A DNA stretch of 64,000 nucleotides from positions 54,810 to 118,809 of the IMG/VR virus record IMGVR_UViG_3300032222_000151, one strand, 5' to 3'. Position numbers and translations under genes: made by a program. The notes under the pieces are model-generated. The model was given only the letters and a program-made list of their open reading frames with translations. It was not told the origin of the DNA and ran no database searches. How positions within the stretch are numbered: position 1 is the first letter of the stretch; each line of letters opens with the position of its first letter. Below are positions 10,501-19,010 of the stretch, one piece after another. The stretch comes from a virus.

Positions 10501-13500
10501 GTCAAGAGCGTCTGAGTCTTTTTCAAATGCCTGAACCTTAGTAATGAAGTCTGTCTGTACTGTCTTGTTTATAACCTTGTCTGCTCCAAGAATATTTTGT
10601 GCTGCCACACCAATTGATTCAGATGTCGCACCACTAAACTTGGTAATTATGTTCATCATCTTTGGAGCAATATCTTTATTCTCTGTTGCCATTTGCAAAA
10701 GACTTCTAAATACTGACGGAGGTATATCTCCACTTGCCATCTTTGCTTGAATTAAAAATTCCTGTCCGCTATCAATTAGTCCAGACTTTCTCAGGTTTCC
10801 TGCCTGAGTATTAACAACATCTAGGTAGGCCAACTCATTAGGATTATTTTTGTATTTTGCACTAGTTGCCTTCTGCATTCCACTCATCATGGACTCTTGA
10901 AGACCTCCTGCGCTATTGTATTGAGAAACAATGTCTGCCTGTATAGCACCTTGTGCAGCAGTCAACTGATTTCTTTTATCAATTAACTTTTCTTGTAGTT
11001 CGTTTGCTTCATTAATTTTGCCCTGAAGTCTTAACTCTTCAACCTTCTTTTCCATATACATATCAAAAGAATCAAGCATTTGCTTGTTTTGCTCCATTGC
11101 AATCTTGGCATCAACGGCATATGCAGCACCTAGTTCTGCAGACTGATTTGCAAACTTCTTTGAAGCAAAGTATCCACCGATTGCTCCTGCTGCTGCACCA
11201 ATTCCTCCACCAATGATTGCTCCTACGGCATTTCCCAAAACTGGTACAACAGATCCTAGGGCTGCACCAATTGTTGCTCCGACTGCTGCGCCGCCTGCTG
11301 CTGATGCTCCAATACCAACCTTTTGCATAGTTTTTTGTCCAGCAAGTTTTTGTAGAGGGTTTGCATTTTCAATATTTGAAAAACTTGTCTGAAGGTTCTT
11401 TTTGTTTTGCTCAACCATCTTTACTCTAACTTCAAGAGGGCTGTTGACCAAGTTCTCTCCATTTGGACCTAGCAACTCTTCTATCTGTGCAATAACCTTG
11501 ATGCCCAAAGACATATCTCCTGCTTGTCTTGCAGCATTCATTGCTAAACTCTTTGCTTGACCAATATCCATTGCACCAGACATTACTGCTGTTGATAGTT
11601 GGTCTGTTAGATCTGATACCGCTTGACCACCCTTTCCTGCAGCATTTTGCTTTGAAAGTCTTTCTGTTAAAGCCTTTCCTTCTTTTGTCTGAACAAATGC
11701 TTCTCCGTATGTTGTCTTTCCTGTTGCTGGTCCTAGCATTGAGAAAGAGTTCTTTCTTCTTAAGTCCATTTGTTCTGAGGCTGTTGCTTTACCACTAAAC
11801 TTTGCTATTTCTTGAATTGCAGAAGCAGAACCCTTAAACTTTTCGCTTTCCTCTAAAACCTTCCTTTGTGCATTATCAAATGCCATTCTTAGGGCAACGA
11901 ATGCACCAACTGTTGCTGTCAGTCCAATTGCAACTGCTGCCATTGGGCTCTTTAGCATTGGCAAAACCATTGCAAGACCCATCAAAGGCATCATAACCTT
12001 TTGAGAAATTTCTCCAACCTTGCCTGGAGCCATTGATCCAATCATTGCAGCACCTGATGCGATACCAACTGCACCAGCCATGCCCATACCTGGGCTCTTT
12101 CCTGCTGCTATTTTTGCTTGTTTCTTTGCTTCTCTATTTTCAAAGTATGTTTTTGTTCTTCCAGAAAGAGTTCTCTTCTTTGCTTCTTCTGCTGCCTTTT
12201 GATCAATAATTGATTGTTTGTATGCTACCTTTTCTGCTAACTTACTTCTCTTCATTTCTTTTTGAGCATTGCGTCTCATAGACTTTGCATCTGCATCTAT
12301 TGGTCCCGTGCCGTAAAGCGCTGTTCTTGAGGCTGCTGCCTTTGCCTGTGTTTTTGCTTCAGCCTTTTGACGCTTCTCTAATTGACGACGTACAGACTTT
12401 GCATCTGCATCAACTGGACCAGTTCCATAGAGCATGGTTCTTGAGGCTGCTGCTGCAGACTGAGATATAGTTGTTCCAATATTTGCACCGACTGCTCTTG
12501 CTTCTGCAAGTGAACCCTTTGCGCCATTTACTAGTGCTGTTGCAACTGCACCTTGTGATTCTGGTGCATCAGCAAAACCAGCAACGGTTACTGATCCCTT
12601 TGGACCCTGTACGACCCTAGTGCCCTTCTTCGGCTTTGCAGTTATTCTAGTATCTTTTGAACTTCCAGAAGATGACTTAACGCCTTTAGGCTTTGGCTTT
12701 GTCTTTGGCTTCTTTAGGTTGCCCTTCTCATCTTCAATCATTTCATCTGGCTTTACCAAAATAGATGAATGCTTTGCATGGATGGCTCTCCAGTCAACCT
12801 TCTTTCCTTCTTCAAGTCGATCTATCATTGCCTGATAAACCTTTTGGTCTTCTGGTCCAAGACCGAAACTCTTTATAGTTTCTTTTAGTCTTGGTAGAAC
12901 TCTATCAATTTCATTAATCATTGATCTGTGGTATTCATCTGCTGTCATCTTCTTTGCAATGTCTGCAGTTGCATTACCAAACCAGAAAGGAGAGTTTCCT
13001 GCTGCTGGGCCCTTTACTCCACTTAAATTCTTTTCTGCCATTTCAAGCATTGAAGGTAACTTTGCTGCGTAATCTCTTGCTCCAGATGCTCTGTCAAATA
13101 CTCCAGCAGTTCCCACATCTGCAAGAATGTTTCCTCCAAGATTACCCTTCTTTAGATCTTTATCTGCACGAAGATTTGCTGCAACAAGTTGTCTAAAGTA
13201 TTGATCTTTATTAAACTTCTTATCCATTTGGTTTGGATCAAACTTTGAGTCAAATGCAGACTCAAGAGCATACATTAACTTTCCAGTGTAAGGATCTTTG
13301 ATGATTCTTAGTTCTTGCTTTGGTGCATCTAGACCGTGTACATCTCTTGCAATCTGTGTTGCTCTTTGTTCTGCAATTGCTGACTTCAAGTCAACCATTG
13401 GCTTTACATAAACCTTCTTACCATCTGCCGTTTCAAATACACCAGAGGCATCACGAGCAGCAACATTGCTGTATCCAGTTCCCTTTGAAATTTGCTTTCC

Positions 13501-16500
13501 ATAGGTTGTTACTGGCTTTCCATCTATGTCTTCTCCTGTAAGGCCCTGAAGAACTCCTCTTGCTGCTTTTAGTAGTGCAGGCTTTGATGTGTTTCCAATT
13601 TTAACTGCGCCTGTGTCTCCACCAGATCTTCCAGTAGCAAATCTATCTCCAACAAGGGATCCATTATTCTTTTTGTCTGTAAGAGTCCAGTCTTTTGGAT
13701 CTTTAGAATTTTTCTTTCCGCTAACTTCTGGTCTTTCGTATCCAATAAGTTTTCCATCTTTGTCAGTTAAAACATCAAGCATTATTCCTGGTGCTTTTAA
13801 CTTTAAATCTTCAATTGCAGAGATTGTTGCTCTATTGGTTTTAGGTCCGTCTTTCTTTATTTTTTCAATAAGATCTTCTACAGACATCTTGCCGTTATAC
13901 TTAACACTTGCCTTTGATCCACCGCCAACACCTGCTACTGCGTAGATGCTCTCAATTGCTGGAGCAAGTCTAGGGTCTCTTGCAAGTCCGCCAAGAATTC
14001 CTGTCTTAAGGTTACCCATTCTAGAGTAGATGGTTTTATCTCCAATTAAGGTTCCATCTGGCAAACCCTGTAGTGAAAGAATAAGGTTCTTGCGAATCCT
14101 GTTAGTAACCTTTGCTGCTTCTTCAGCAGTCAAACTGCTTGGTGGCTTCATTAAGTTTGCAGTCATTGTTTCTACTGCACGAGGCTTTCTTAGTTCTGCT
14201 TCGTATTCTCTTACTTCTACACGATTGTCTCTAAGTCTTGCATGTACATCACTTGCAATGTCAAACCCAAGACCACGGTATCCAAATGCTTTATCAATGC
14301 CTCTTGCACCAAGATCCTTAGCCTTTCCTTCAAACTCTGGCGGAACCTGTCCTACACCCATCACTTGTGGGCTTGTTGCATGTGCAAAATCTGTTTCTAC
14401 TTTTCTTCTTTTACCCTTTTTAGTTACTCCAGTTGTTCCTTCACTAAATCCTTGAATGGTTTCTCCTGCAACCATTCTGGCAATTACTGGTCTGTTTGCT
14501 GGATCCTGTGCAGCCTGTGCTGGGATTACTGCTTCTCCAGGAGTAAGCATTGTTGGAACTGTATCTTTATTACCTGTTCCTGGAACACTTGTTGTACCGT
14601 TTGAGTATTTCTTTAATCCCTTTCCACCTGCACCACCACGGACTGGGCCTGTAAATCCAACTTGTGCAGCAATTGCTCTTCTGTATGCTGCAGCCAAAGC
14701 ATTAACCGCTGTTGTCTCAGAGGTAAATGTTTGCTTAAGTCTTGTATGTACTTGATCTAGAGATGCTGCAACGGCAGATGCTTCTAACTGCTCTTTAGTT
14801 AAATAAGAAGTCTGCTCTCCTAATACCTTACTTGCTGATCCTGCTCGATTGTACATCGACTTCATGTTTGCAAATAGTTTGATTATGTTTGCAGCAGCGT
14901 TAGCAATTAAACCAAATGTCATCAGAAGAATCGGACCAATTCCTCCAACTGCAACAGTAAATATAGTTAAAAACTTTTTACTTCCATCGCCCAAGTTATT
15001 AAACTTTTCCAAAACCTTTGATGCAAACTCAACGATAGGTGTTAGGGCCTTTAGGAACTGCTCTCCAACTGGAGCAATAGTAACCTTTAAATCTTCGATT
15101 GCTTTCTTAAACTTGTATGTTGTTGTGTCTTCGATCTTATCTAATTCTCGTTGTGACAGGATTGCCAGTTCTTCTGTGGTTGCCTGTGCAAGTCCAAGGA
15201 CTCTGGAAGCCTGTGTTCCTTGTGCTGTAACGTTCTGGAACAATGTAGAAAGTCTTGAGAACTGGAACTTACCAAACAATTGTTCAATTGCACGAGCACG
15301 GTTTAGAGGATCAAGTGTATCTAGTGCCTGTGCGAACCCTACTACAGTCTTTGTTACATCTCCTTGATTTGCTTCTACAATACCCTTGATGTTTACGCCA
15401 AGACCTGCTAAAAACTTTGATGCCTTTTCGGATGGATTAATTAATGATGCAAGACCAGACTTAAGTGCGTTAGCACCTTCTGATGCATTAATTCCACCTT
15501 CCTTCATTGCTGTTAGGAAGAATGCTAAATCTTCTACATCTCCACCTAGTTGCTGAACAACTGGTCCAGCCTTTGGAATTGCAATCGTTAAGTCTTCAAT
15601 AGATACAACAGTTTGGTTTTCAACAGAGTTAAGGAAGTCAATCTTCTTTGCTAGATCTTCTGCTGCTATACCAAAAGCATTTGTAATTGAGATTGTGGTT
15701 TCTAGAGCCTGTGCTTGCTCAACTCCACCAAGAACAGCAAGTCTGGTTGCTTGTGCAACCTGTGCAGTTAGTTCTGCACCTTGCTTACCCATTGCTGCAG
15801 CATCTGCAGCCATCTTCATTGTCTCTTCTACTGCAACGCCGTACTTGGTATATTCTTTTGCAAGGGTTTGAATCTGCTTAACCATTGCATCTGTTTCTTC
15901 TTGCGTTGTAAACATTTCACCGTAAACACGCTTAAACCTAATTGCCTGCTCTTCAAGTTTCATAAATGTCTTGGCAGCAGTTGTTCCAAGCATTGCCAGT
16001 GGAACTGTAAAACCAACCATCAACTGACGACCAGCCCACTGAGTGTTCTTACCAAAGTTAAGTAGGTTTGTTGAGCCTTGCTTTAATAATTGATTAAGTA
16101 GTTGCTGTCTTTGTGCAGCAATTGCTGTTTGTGTTCCAAGATTTTTCATGTCAAGTGTAAGAGGTCTTACAGCAATTGACTCTAGGGCTCCGTTAGCGCC
16201 TCTGCCCAACTTAATGTATTGGGTCTGGATATCCTTAACACGCTCTCGTGCAACCTTGTTGATTGTTTCAAATTCAGATCTAAAAAGTCTTCCGAATGTC
16301 TTTGTTGCAGCACCTGTATATCTAAAGTACTCTCTAGAGGTTAACTTGTTTCTCTCTAGGGCATCTGTAAAGTGCTCTGTACTTGATGTAACTTTTCTAA
16401 GTGATGCTTGAAATTGTCCTGTAGCATTTATGCTGTTCATCAAGTTTTGTGCTTGATTTGCTGCTACCGCTGATGCTGACGCACCAGACTTTGCCATTTG

Positions 16501-16599
16501 TGTATGGAAGGCTGATATCTGACGTTGTAGAAGTTTTAGACTTGCTAAAGCATCGGACGTATCAATATTTACATGAATATTGGATTGAACATCAGCCAT
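7522..16599 (-). CDS. tail tape measure protein, 3025 aa
   Basis: The longest gene in the window and a clear tape measure protein. Approximate residue map: 1-180 helical; 185-500 TP901-type domain (GVAVEETMKMAADAAAMG, EGGINASEGANALKSGL); 545-580 hydrophobic; 675 a DTVPTMLTPGEAVIP motif; 730-1290 a charged, globular-looking insert with a kinase-like pattern; 1385-1435 two copies of ASRT-LYGTGP-DADAKS; 1500-1575 hydrophobic; 1755-1815 a glycine-zipper membrane segment; 2490-2560 coiled coil; 2705-2790 Thr/Gly-rich linker; about 2946 a second DTVPAMLTPGEFIMSK motif. It sets tail length and is probably ejected to help DNA cross the envelope. At about 1.5 angstrom per residue it implies a very long tail or a large non-helical cargo. 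Confidence 0.95.
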   Translation of the reverse strand: MADVQSNIHVNIDTSDALASLKLLQRQISAFHTQMAKSGASASAVAANQAQNLMNSINATGQFQASLRKVTSSTEHFTDALERNKLTSREYFRYTGAATKTFGRLFRSEFETINKVARERVKDIQTQYIKLGRGANGALESIAVRPLTLDMKNLGTQTAIAAQRQQLLNQLLKQGSTNLLNFGKNTQWAGRQLMVGFTVPLAMLGTTAAKTFMKLEEQAIRFKRVYGEMFTTQEETDAMVKQIQTLAKEYTKYGVAVEETMKMAADAAAMGKQGAELTAQVAQATRLAVLGGVEQAQALETTISITNAFGIAAEDLAKKIDFLNSVENQTVVSIEDLTIAIPKAGPVVQQLGGDVEDLAFFLTAMKEGGINASEGANALKSGLASLINPSEKASKFLAGLGVNIKGIVEANQGDVTKTVVGFAQALDTLDPLNRARAIEQLFGKFQFSRLSTLFQNVTAQGTQASRVLGLAQATTEELAILSQRELDKIEDTTTYKFKKAIEDLKVTIAPVGEQFLKALTPIVEFASKVLEKFNNLGDGSKKFLTIFTVAVGGIGPILLMTFGLIANAAANIIKLFANMKSMYNRAGSASKVLGEQTSYLTKEQLEASAVAASLDQVHTRLKQTFTSETTAVNALAAAYRRAIAAQVGFTGPVRGGAGGKGLKKYSNGTTSVPGTGNKDTVPTMLTPGEAVIPAQAAQDPANRPVIARMVAGETIQGFSEGTTGVTKKGKRRKVETDFAHATSPQVMGVGQVPPEFEGKAKDLGARGIDKAFGYRGLGFDIASDVHARLRDNRVEVREYEAELRKPRAVETMTANLMKPPSSLTAEEAAKVTNRIRKNLILSLQGLPDGTLIGDKTIYSRMGNLKTGILGGLARDPRLAPAIESIYAVAGVGGGSKASVKYNGKMSVEDLIEKIKKDGPKTNRATISAIEDLKLKAPGIMLDVLTDKDGKLIGYERPEVSGKKNSKDPKDWTLTDKKNNGSLVGDRFATGRSGGDTGAVKIGNTSKPALLKAARGVLQGLTGEDIDGKPVTTYGKQISKGTGYSNVAARDASGVFETADGKKVYVKPMVDLKSAIAEQRATQIARDVHGLDAPKQELRIIKDPYTGKLMYALESAFDSKFDPNQMDKKFNKDQYFRQLVAANLRADKDLKKGNLGGNILADVGTAGVFDRASGARDYAAKLPSMLEMAEKNLSGVKGPAAGNSPFWFGNATADIAKKMTADEYHRSMINEIDRVLPRLKETIKSFGLGPEDQKVYQAMIDRLEEGKKVDWRAIHAKHSSILVKPDEMIEDEKGNLKKPKTKPKPKGVKSSSGSSKDTRITAKPKKGTRVVQGPKGSVTVAGFADAPESQGAVATALVNGAKGSLAEARAVGANIGTTISQSAAAASRTMLYGTGPVDADAKSVRRQLEKRQKAEAKTQAKAAASRTALYGTGPIDADAKSMRRNAQKEMKRSKLAEKVAYKQSIIDQKAAEEAKKRTLSGRTKTYFENREAKKQAKIAAGKSPGMGMAGAVGIASGAAMIGSMAPGKVGEISQKVMMPLMGLAMVLPMLKSPMAAVAIGLTATVGAFVALRMAFDNAQRKVLEESEKFKGSASAIQEIAKFSGKATASEQMDLRRKNSFSMLGPATGKTTYGEAFVQTKEGKALTERLSKQNAAGKGGQAVSDLTDQLSTAVMSGAMDIGQAKSLAMNAARQAGDMSLGIKVIAQIEELLGPNGENLVNSPLEVRVKMVEQNKKNLQTSFSNIENANPLQKLAGQKTMQKVGIGASAAGGAAVGATIGAALGSVVPVLGNAVGAIIGGGIGAAAGAIGGYFASKKFANQSAELGAAYAVDAKIAMEQNKQMLDSFDMYMEKKVEELRLQGKINEANELQEKLIDKRNQLTAAQGAIQADIVSQYNSAGGLQESMMSGMQKATSAKYKNNPNELAYLDVVNTQAGNLRKSGLIDSGQEFLIQAKMASGDIPPSVFRSLLQMATENKDIAPKMMNIITKFSGATSESIGVAAQNILGADKVINKTVQTDFITKVQAFEKDSDALDFTKNIIKLNNLNSVIPSDFLVGFYIDPKNKAAYDELNRVLDAIETQKPKTIDAVYNIIPELRGSAAFDETYFKSLTDDQKQVYTTTIASVINIPDPQIVADDDYQAWLKETGPRGGAGVKGSVAFKIQKYKEAQGFKAVTNNTQITANAPTSSSSSSGGGNKVQSSELDDLVKRLRDVRKNQIKVTEGWGASQKALNNLFGGSKTIKIFSGIENDMRSLGAGEDLIDLITGMDPKEYEKRKKSLFEFDKKGNITKIKDNARSIGDALQSVKLGEFVSEQEKMSRQIGDQVTALKRLQAAGVDGSVALEAVADATFAAAVANKRLTDAELKKITAAAKKATKAQREMAAIQLATGETTDLENRAKILAKMTKDLSGLSSDTIAAILDSPALQAVMLEFGIDSERFKKLLQLTLDKANVELKIKKMTIPGMEEIFQDGFNKATEAFDVEEKKYQLKFDIDTKQANKDIEAAQNEIAKKQFDIDDKEAGLKQIEEQEKKINEKYDERIAALDQVEKANAAISEQQKGQLTLAEALTSGDIAAAARAAQDMRAKEAADAATKQKDALEKSREFELSGVKTKDGKTRKQLEAEIKKLQDEIFDIEEKKLEPAQELIRLREIQLKKEIDGITVLGKTRAEWEGIKNLVDLARIKSAQFVKAMQDALDIYPKLITAYENQKVNTDPINPTGTTTGTPTVTGTGTATGTDTGGDDDPKINPGSNGSTGTNPEFRGNAGSTPDGSTGGSKNNSGTTPAKNNNTSDPFYNSSLLHREDLDRMALDAKKNLMLFEQNMNVADVMKNAGTTPGLHLKSLYDQQNAAAIQNAMKPTPGMLAQEKAVRDAAARDAAAAKKAKENASADSARAAAAAKDAKRKQEEILKKFGGNAAAANAFGNWSTGGLIPKYFSFGGFAKGTDTVPAMLTPGEFIMSKYAVDSYGVDTMRKINKGDSIGGSVYNNTYTLTVNAKTNANPNEIAQAVMSTIKQVDDRRIRGVNINGR

Positions 16600-16617
16600 C
16601 CATTAACACCTCTTTAT

Positions 16618-16941
16618 TTAGTTATTTACAAGATTGCCAATTAAAGATGCGTCTGAAAGTTTGATTCCAGATGCTTCTTCAACGATCTTGTATACAGTTG
16701 GAAGGTCTAGATTTTCTTCTAGGGCTTCCTTGTCATCTGCCAATTCTGGCTTGTATTGTTGCATTGCAATTTGAACACAGTCAATAAGTAGATCCATTGA
16801 CTTTTCGTTATCTTCTGCTACCTTTGCGATATCTTCAAACTTCTTCATAAATGGACGAAGTAGAGATATCTTTAGTGGTCTTACCTTGATCTTTGTTCCG
16901 TCGATCAGAGTTACTGTTTTTTCTTCAGTGGCGGTTGCCAT
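16618..16941 (-). CDS. tail assembly chaperone-like protein, short paralogue (107 aa)
   Basis: A small protein immediately before the tape measure gene, the normal location of tail assembly chaperones that coat the tape measure during assembly. It shares its whole layout with the first 110 residues of the next gene: KVRPLKISLLRPF versus AVPLKIKYLREF, then LLIDCVQIAMQQY versus VLVDCARIAMKQY, then ENLDLPTVYKIVEEASGIK versus DSLDLPTIYEVIDIAAGIK. An AAGGAGG ribosome-binding site precedes the ATG, and a TATAAT box lies about 30 nt upstream. The usual frameshifted pair is replaced here by two separate genes. Confidence 0.8.
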   Translation of the reverse strand: MATATEEKTVTLIDGTKIKVRPLKISLLRPFMKKFEDIAKVAEDNEKSMDLLIDCVQIAMQQYKPELADDKEALEENLDLPTVYKIVEEASGIKLSDASLIGNLVNN

Positions 16942-16997
16942 TTATTCCTCCTTATAAGGTTTAGTCAATTATACCATAGCGCAGGCTTATTTTTTTA

Positions 16998-17678
16998 TTA
17001 TTCATAAACTTCGTAATCAAGCCCCATGCCTATTCCAAAACCAGCCTTTTCAGCATTTACACCCTGTAAGGCTAGAATATCATTACCATCTGTGGTTTTA
17101 CCCTTGCTAAAAACTCTAGCCTTCATGTCTTCCCACTCGTTGCCACTGCCTGAGTTTTTATCCAGATCTACACCTTGCATAGCAGCGGAGAACTTCTTAT
17201 CGCTATAATCCAATTCTCTTTTTATCTTTAAAGTTGCTGTTAGTTCTTGCATAGACATTGACGACTCCAGTTCATCATAGTCTTTCCATATTCCAAGAAG
17301 GAATGCTTCTGACTCTAGTTTTGCCAAGTCCAATGTTTCCCATGATGAACCGCTATCTACCGCCTGATCTTTAACAGTATCATCTGACTTTTGATTAATT
17401 TTAATTCCTGCTGCGATATCTATAACCTCATAAATTGTTGGCAAGTCCAGACTGTCTTCAACATCTTCTGTAGTTTTAATTGATGGGCAGTACTGCTTCA
17501 TTGCGATTCTGGCACAGTCAACAAGAACAGCAATAGACTCATCATCTGTTTTTGCATTTTTAATACTTTCAAATACTTCTAGGAATTCTCTTAAATATTT
17601 TATTTTTAATGGTACAGCAGTAACGACTTGACCGTCTACTAAATAAAAATCTTTTTTGTCATAAATTCTTGTTGCCAT
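16998..17678 (-). CDS. tail assembly chaperone-like protein, long paralogue (226 aa)
   Basis: The N-terminal 110 residues are paralogous to the 107-aa gene downstream. The C-terminal half (about 115-226) is acidic and helical, with ESEAFLLGIWKDYDELESSM, as the T extension of gpG-gpT-like chaperones often is. So this gene looks like the long form and its neighbour like the short form, made without ribosomal frameshifting. The start chosen is MATRIYDKK, not the upstream in-frame ATG, because TATACT lies exactly 6 nt before it, giving a leaderless transcript. The terminator after the major tail gene precedes it. Confidence 0.78.
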   Translation of the reverse strand: MATRIYDKKDFYLVDGQVVTAVPLKIKYLREFLEVFESIKNAKTDDESIAVLVDCARIAMKQYCPSIKTTEDVEDSLDLPTIYEVIDIAAGIKINQKSDDTVKDQAVDSGSSWETLDLAKLESEAFLLGIWKDYDELESSMSMQELTATLKIKRELDYSDKKFSAAMQGVDLDKNSGSGNEWEDMKARVFSKGKTTDGNDILALQGVNAEKAGFGIGMGLDYEVYE

Positions 17679-17684
17679 AATATA

Positions 17685-17690
17685 AGTATA
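17685..17690 (-). promoter_or_regulatory. -10 box of a leaderless promoter
   Basis: TTGGTATACT ends 6 nt before the ATG of the long tail chaperone gene. It directly follows the terminator of the major tail gene, so the chaperone and tape measure genes probably have their own promoter. Confidence 0.55.
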
Positions 17691-17691
17691 C

Positions 17692-17726
17692 CAAACAGAA
17701 AGGCCCAACCCCGAAGGATTGAGCCT
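17692..17726 (-). terminator. intrinsic terminator after the major tail gene
   Basis: On the minus strand, GGCTCAATCC, a TTCG tetraloop and GGGTTGGGCC pair over ten positions with two G-U wobbles, followed by TTTCTGTTT. This is a textbook intrinsic terminator, placed 20 nt after the major tail stop codon. Confidence 0.85.
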
Positions 17727-17744
17727 CTCGTATATTAAGTTGTA

Positions 17745-18428
17745 TTATGGTGTTACTGATGTCAATGAGCGGTCTACGATCTTACCGTATGATGCGTCAT
17801 CGTTTGGAAGAAGACGGAATGAAACTTCAAACATTGAAGCCTCGTCACGCTTAGCAGATACTGTAACATTCTCAATTGAGAGTGCACGGTATGCAACATA
17901 AATTCTTTCCTTTGGTGTTAGCGCAGAACCAGATCCTGGTCCTACTGCTACAAGGCCACGCTCTAGTGGAACGTCGCCAATATCGCCAGCAGACATCTTA
18001 AGAGTTGTTGCTCCTGATGCTGTTGACTTGTCTGAGTCATCTCCTGCAATTGCTACTAGAAGATTTTCTAGTGTTGCCTCTGCAAAAGCAGTATTTAGAT
18101 TAACTGTCATACCTTGCTTGAATAAACGAGCAACGTCAAGAAGTTGATCTACTGCTACTTCACCAAAATCTGGCTGAAAAGCAAGTTCCAAACCATTAGA
18201 TGTGTATCCAATGTTTGTGTAATCTTCTGTCCAGTCTGGTGTCAGAGTATCGTCTGACAACGTTTCCTTTATAGAAGTTGTTGACTGTGCGAATGAAGGT
18301 AGATCTAATGCTGCTTGAGCATCGGTAATCTTTCCATCTTCATCAAGTCCGATTGGGCCTGCATTATGTGTGAAAAGTGCTGCTGCACCCACGATAATGT
18401 TACTACTTGAACCACGGCTATATGCCAT
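17745..18428 (-). CDS. major tail (tube) protein, 227 aa
   Basis: The protein forms the tail tube. It has the expected position (between the tail terminator and the chaperones), size and composition (acidic, beta-rich, no Cys). The sequence ELAFQPDFGEVAVDQLLDVA, followed by segments such as ERIYVAYRALSIENVTVSAK and EVSFRLLPND, fits actinophage major tail proteins. The start is MAYSRGSS, after AGAGGTGAG, rather than an ATG six codons earlier. A TATAAT box about 50 nt upstream and a strong terminator downstream make it a separately controlled transcript, as expected for a high-copy protein. Confidence 0.88.
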   Translation of the reverse strand: MAYSRGSSSNIIVGAAALFTHNAGPIGLDEDGKITDAQAALDLPSFAQSTTSIKETLSDDTLTPDWTEDYTNIGYTSNGLELAFQPDFGEVAVDQLLDVARLFKQGMTVNLNTAFAEATLENLLVAIAGDDSDKSTASGATTLKMSAGDIGDVPLERGLVAVGPGSGSALTPKERIYVAYRALSIENVTVSAKRDEASMFEVSFRLLPNDDASYGKIVDRSLTSVTP

Positions 18429-18491
18429 ATTTCTCACCTCTTTCATTTTATTAAAAGGGGGTTGTTTCCTCGCTTTAATTATACTACCCGT

Positions 18492-19010
18492 TTATGATGG
18501 GTTTATTGGGTGCCAATCGTAGTCTATGATGATCTTATTCCCCGCATAAGTACGGGCTGTTCCAAAGTCTACTATATCTCTGGTTTCTTCTAGTTGGTAG
18601 ATCTTAAAGTTGTGGAAGAATAGTGGCAAAGAGTTTGTGTCCCAATCACTCTCGTTTGCTGTGGCCCATTCATTTAGGTCTTTTGCTGAGTCGTCTCCGT
18701 TGTCAAGCAAATCGCTTATCTTTTGCTGAGTAATAATCATATTCTTTTGTGCATTCTCACCTACAGAATAAAAATAATATAGCAATTGCTCACACTTGAT
18801 ATATGGGAATGGAGTTCTTCTCATTTTAAACATTCTGTCATATACGCCAAAGACTCCGTTGCTAAGTGGGAATGTTTCAGTTAAAGAGTCAATTTGTGTT
18901 GGAAGGGTTGGAAAAAAATAAGTCACTCCAGAAGAACCAAAACTTGGACCTATCTTGTCTGCCAAGTAAGCGTTGATAATTGTTGGAGGATGATGAATTA
19001 CTGCAGTCAT
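18492..19010 (-). CDS. tail terminator-like protein, 172 aa
   Basis: A protein of the size and place of a siphophage tail terminator, which caps the tube at the head end. The visible core (PTIINAYLADKIGPSF, TFPLSNGVFGVYDRM, PYIKCEQLLYYFYSV) suggests an alpha/beta fold, and the C-terminal YAGNKIIIDYDWHPIN is strand-like. Its ATG overlaps the stop of the gp10-like gene by one base. Function is inferred mainly from order: connector, stopper, gp10-like, terminator, tube. Confidence 0.68.
   Translation of the reverse strand: MTAVIHHPPTIINAYLADKIGPSFGSSGVTYFFPTLPTQIDSLTETFPLSNGVFGVYDRMFKMRRTPFPYIKCEQLLYYFYSVGENAQKNMIITQQKISDLLDNGDDSAKDLNEWATANESDWDTNSLPLFFHNFKIYQLEETRDIVDFGTARTYAGNKIIIDYDWHPINPS

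Noticed and set aside
16618-17700. Frameshift site for the tail chaperones
   Set aside because: No slippery heptamer was seen near either gene end; two separate paralogues explain the region.
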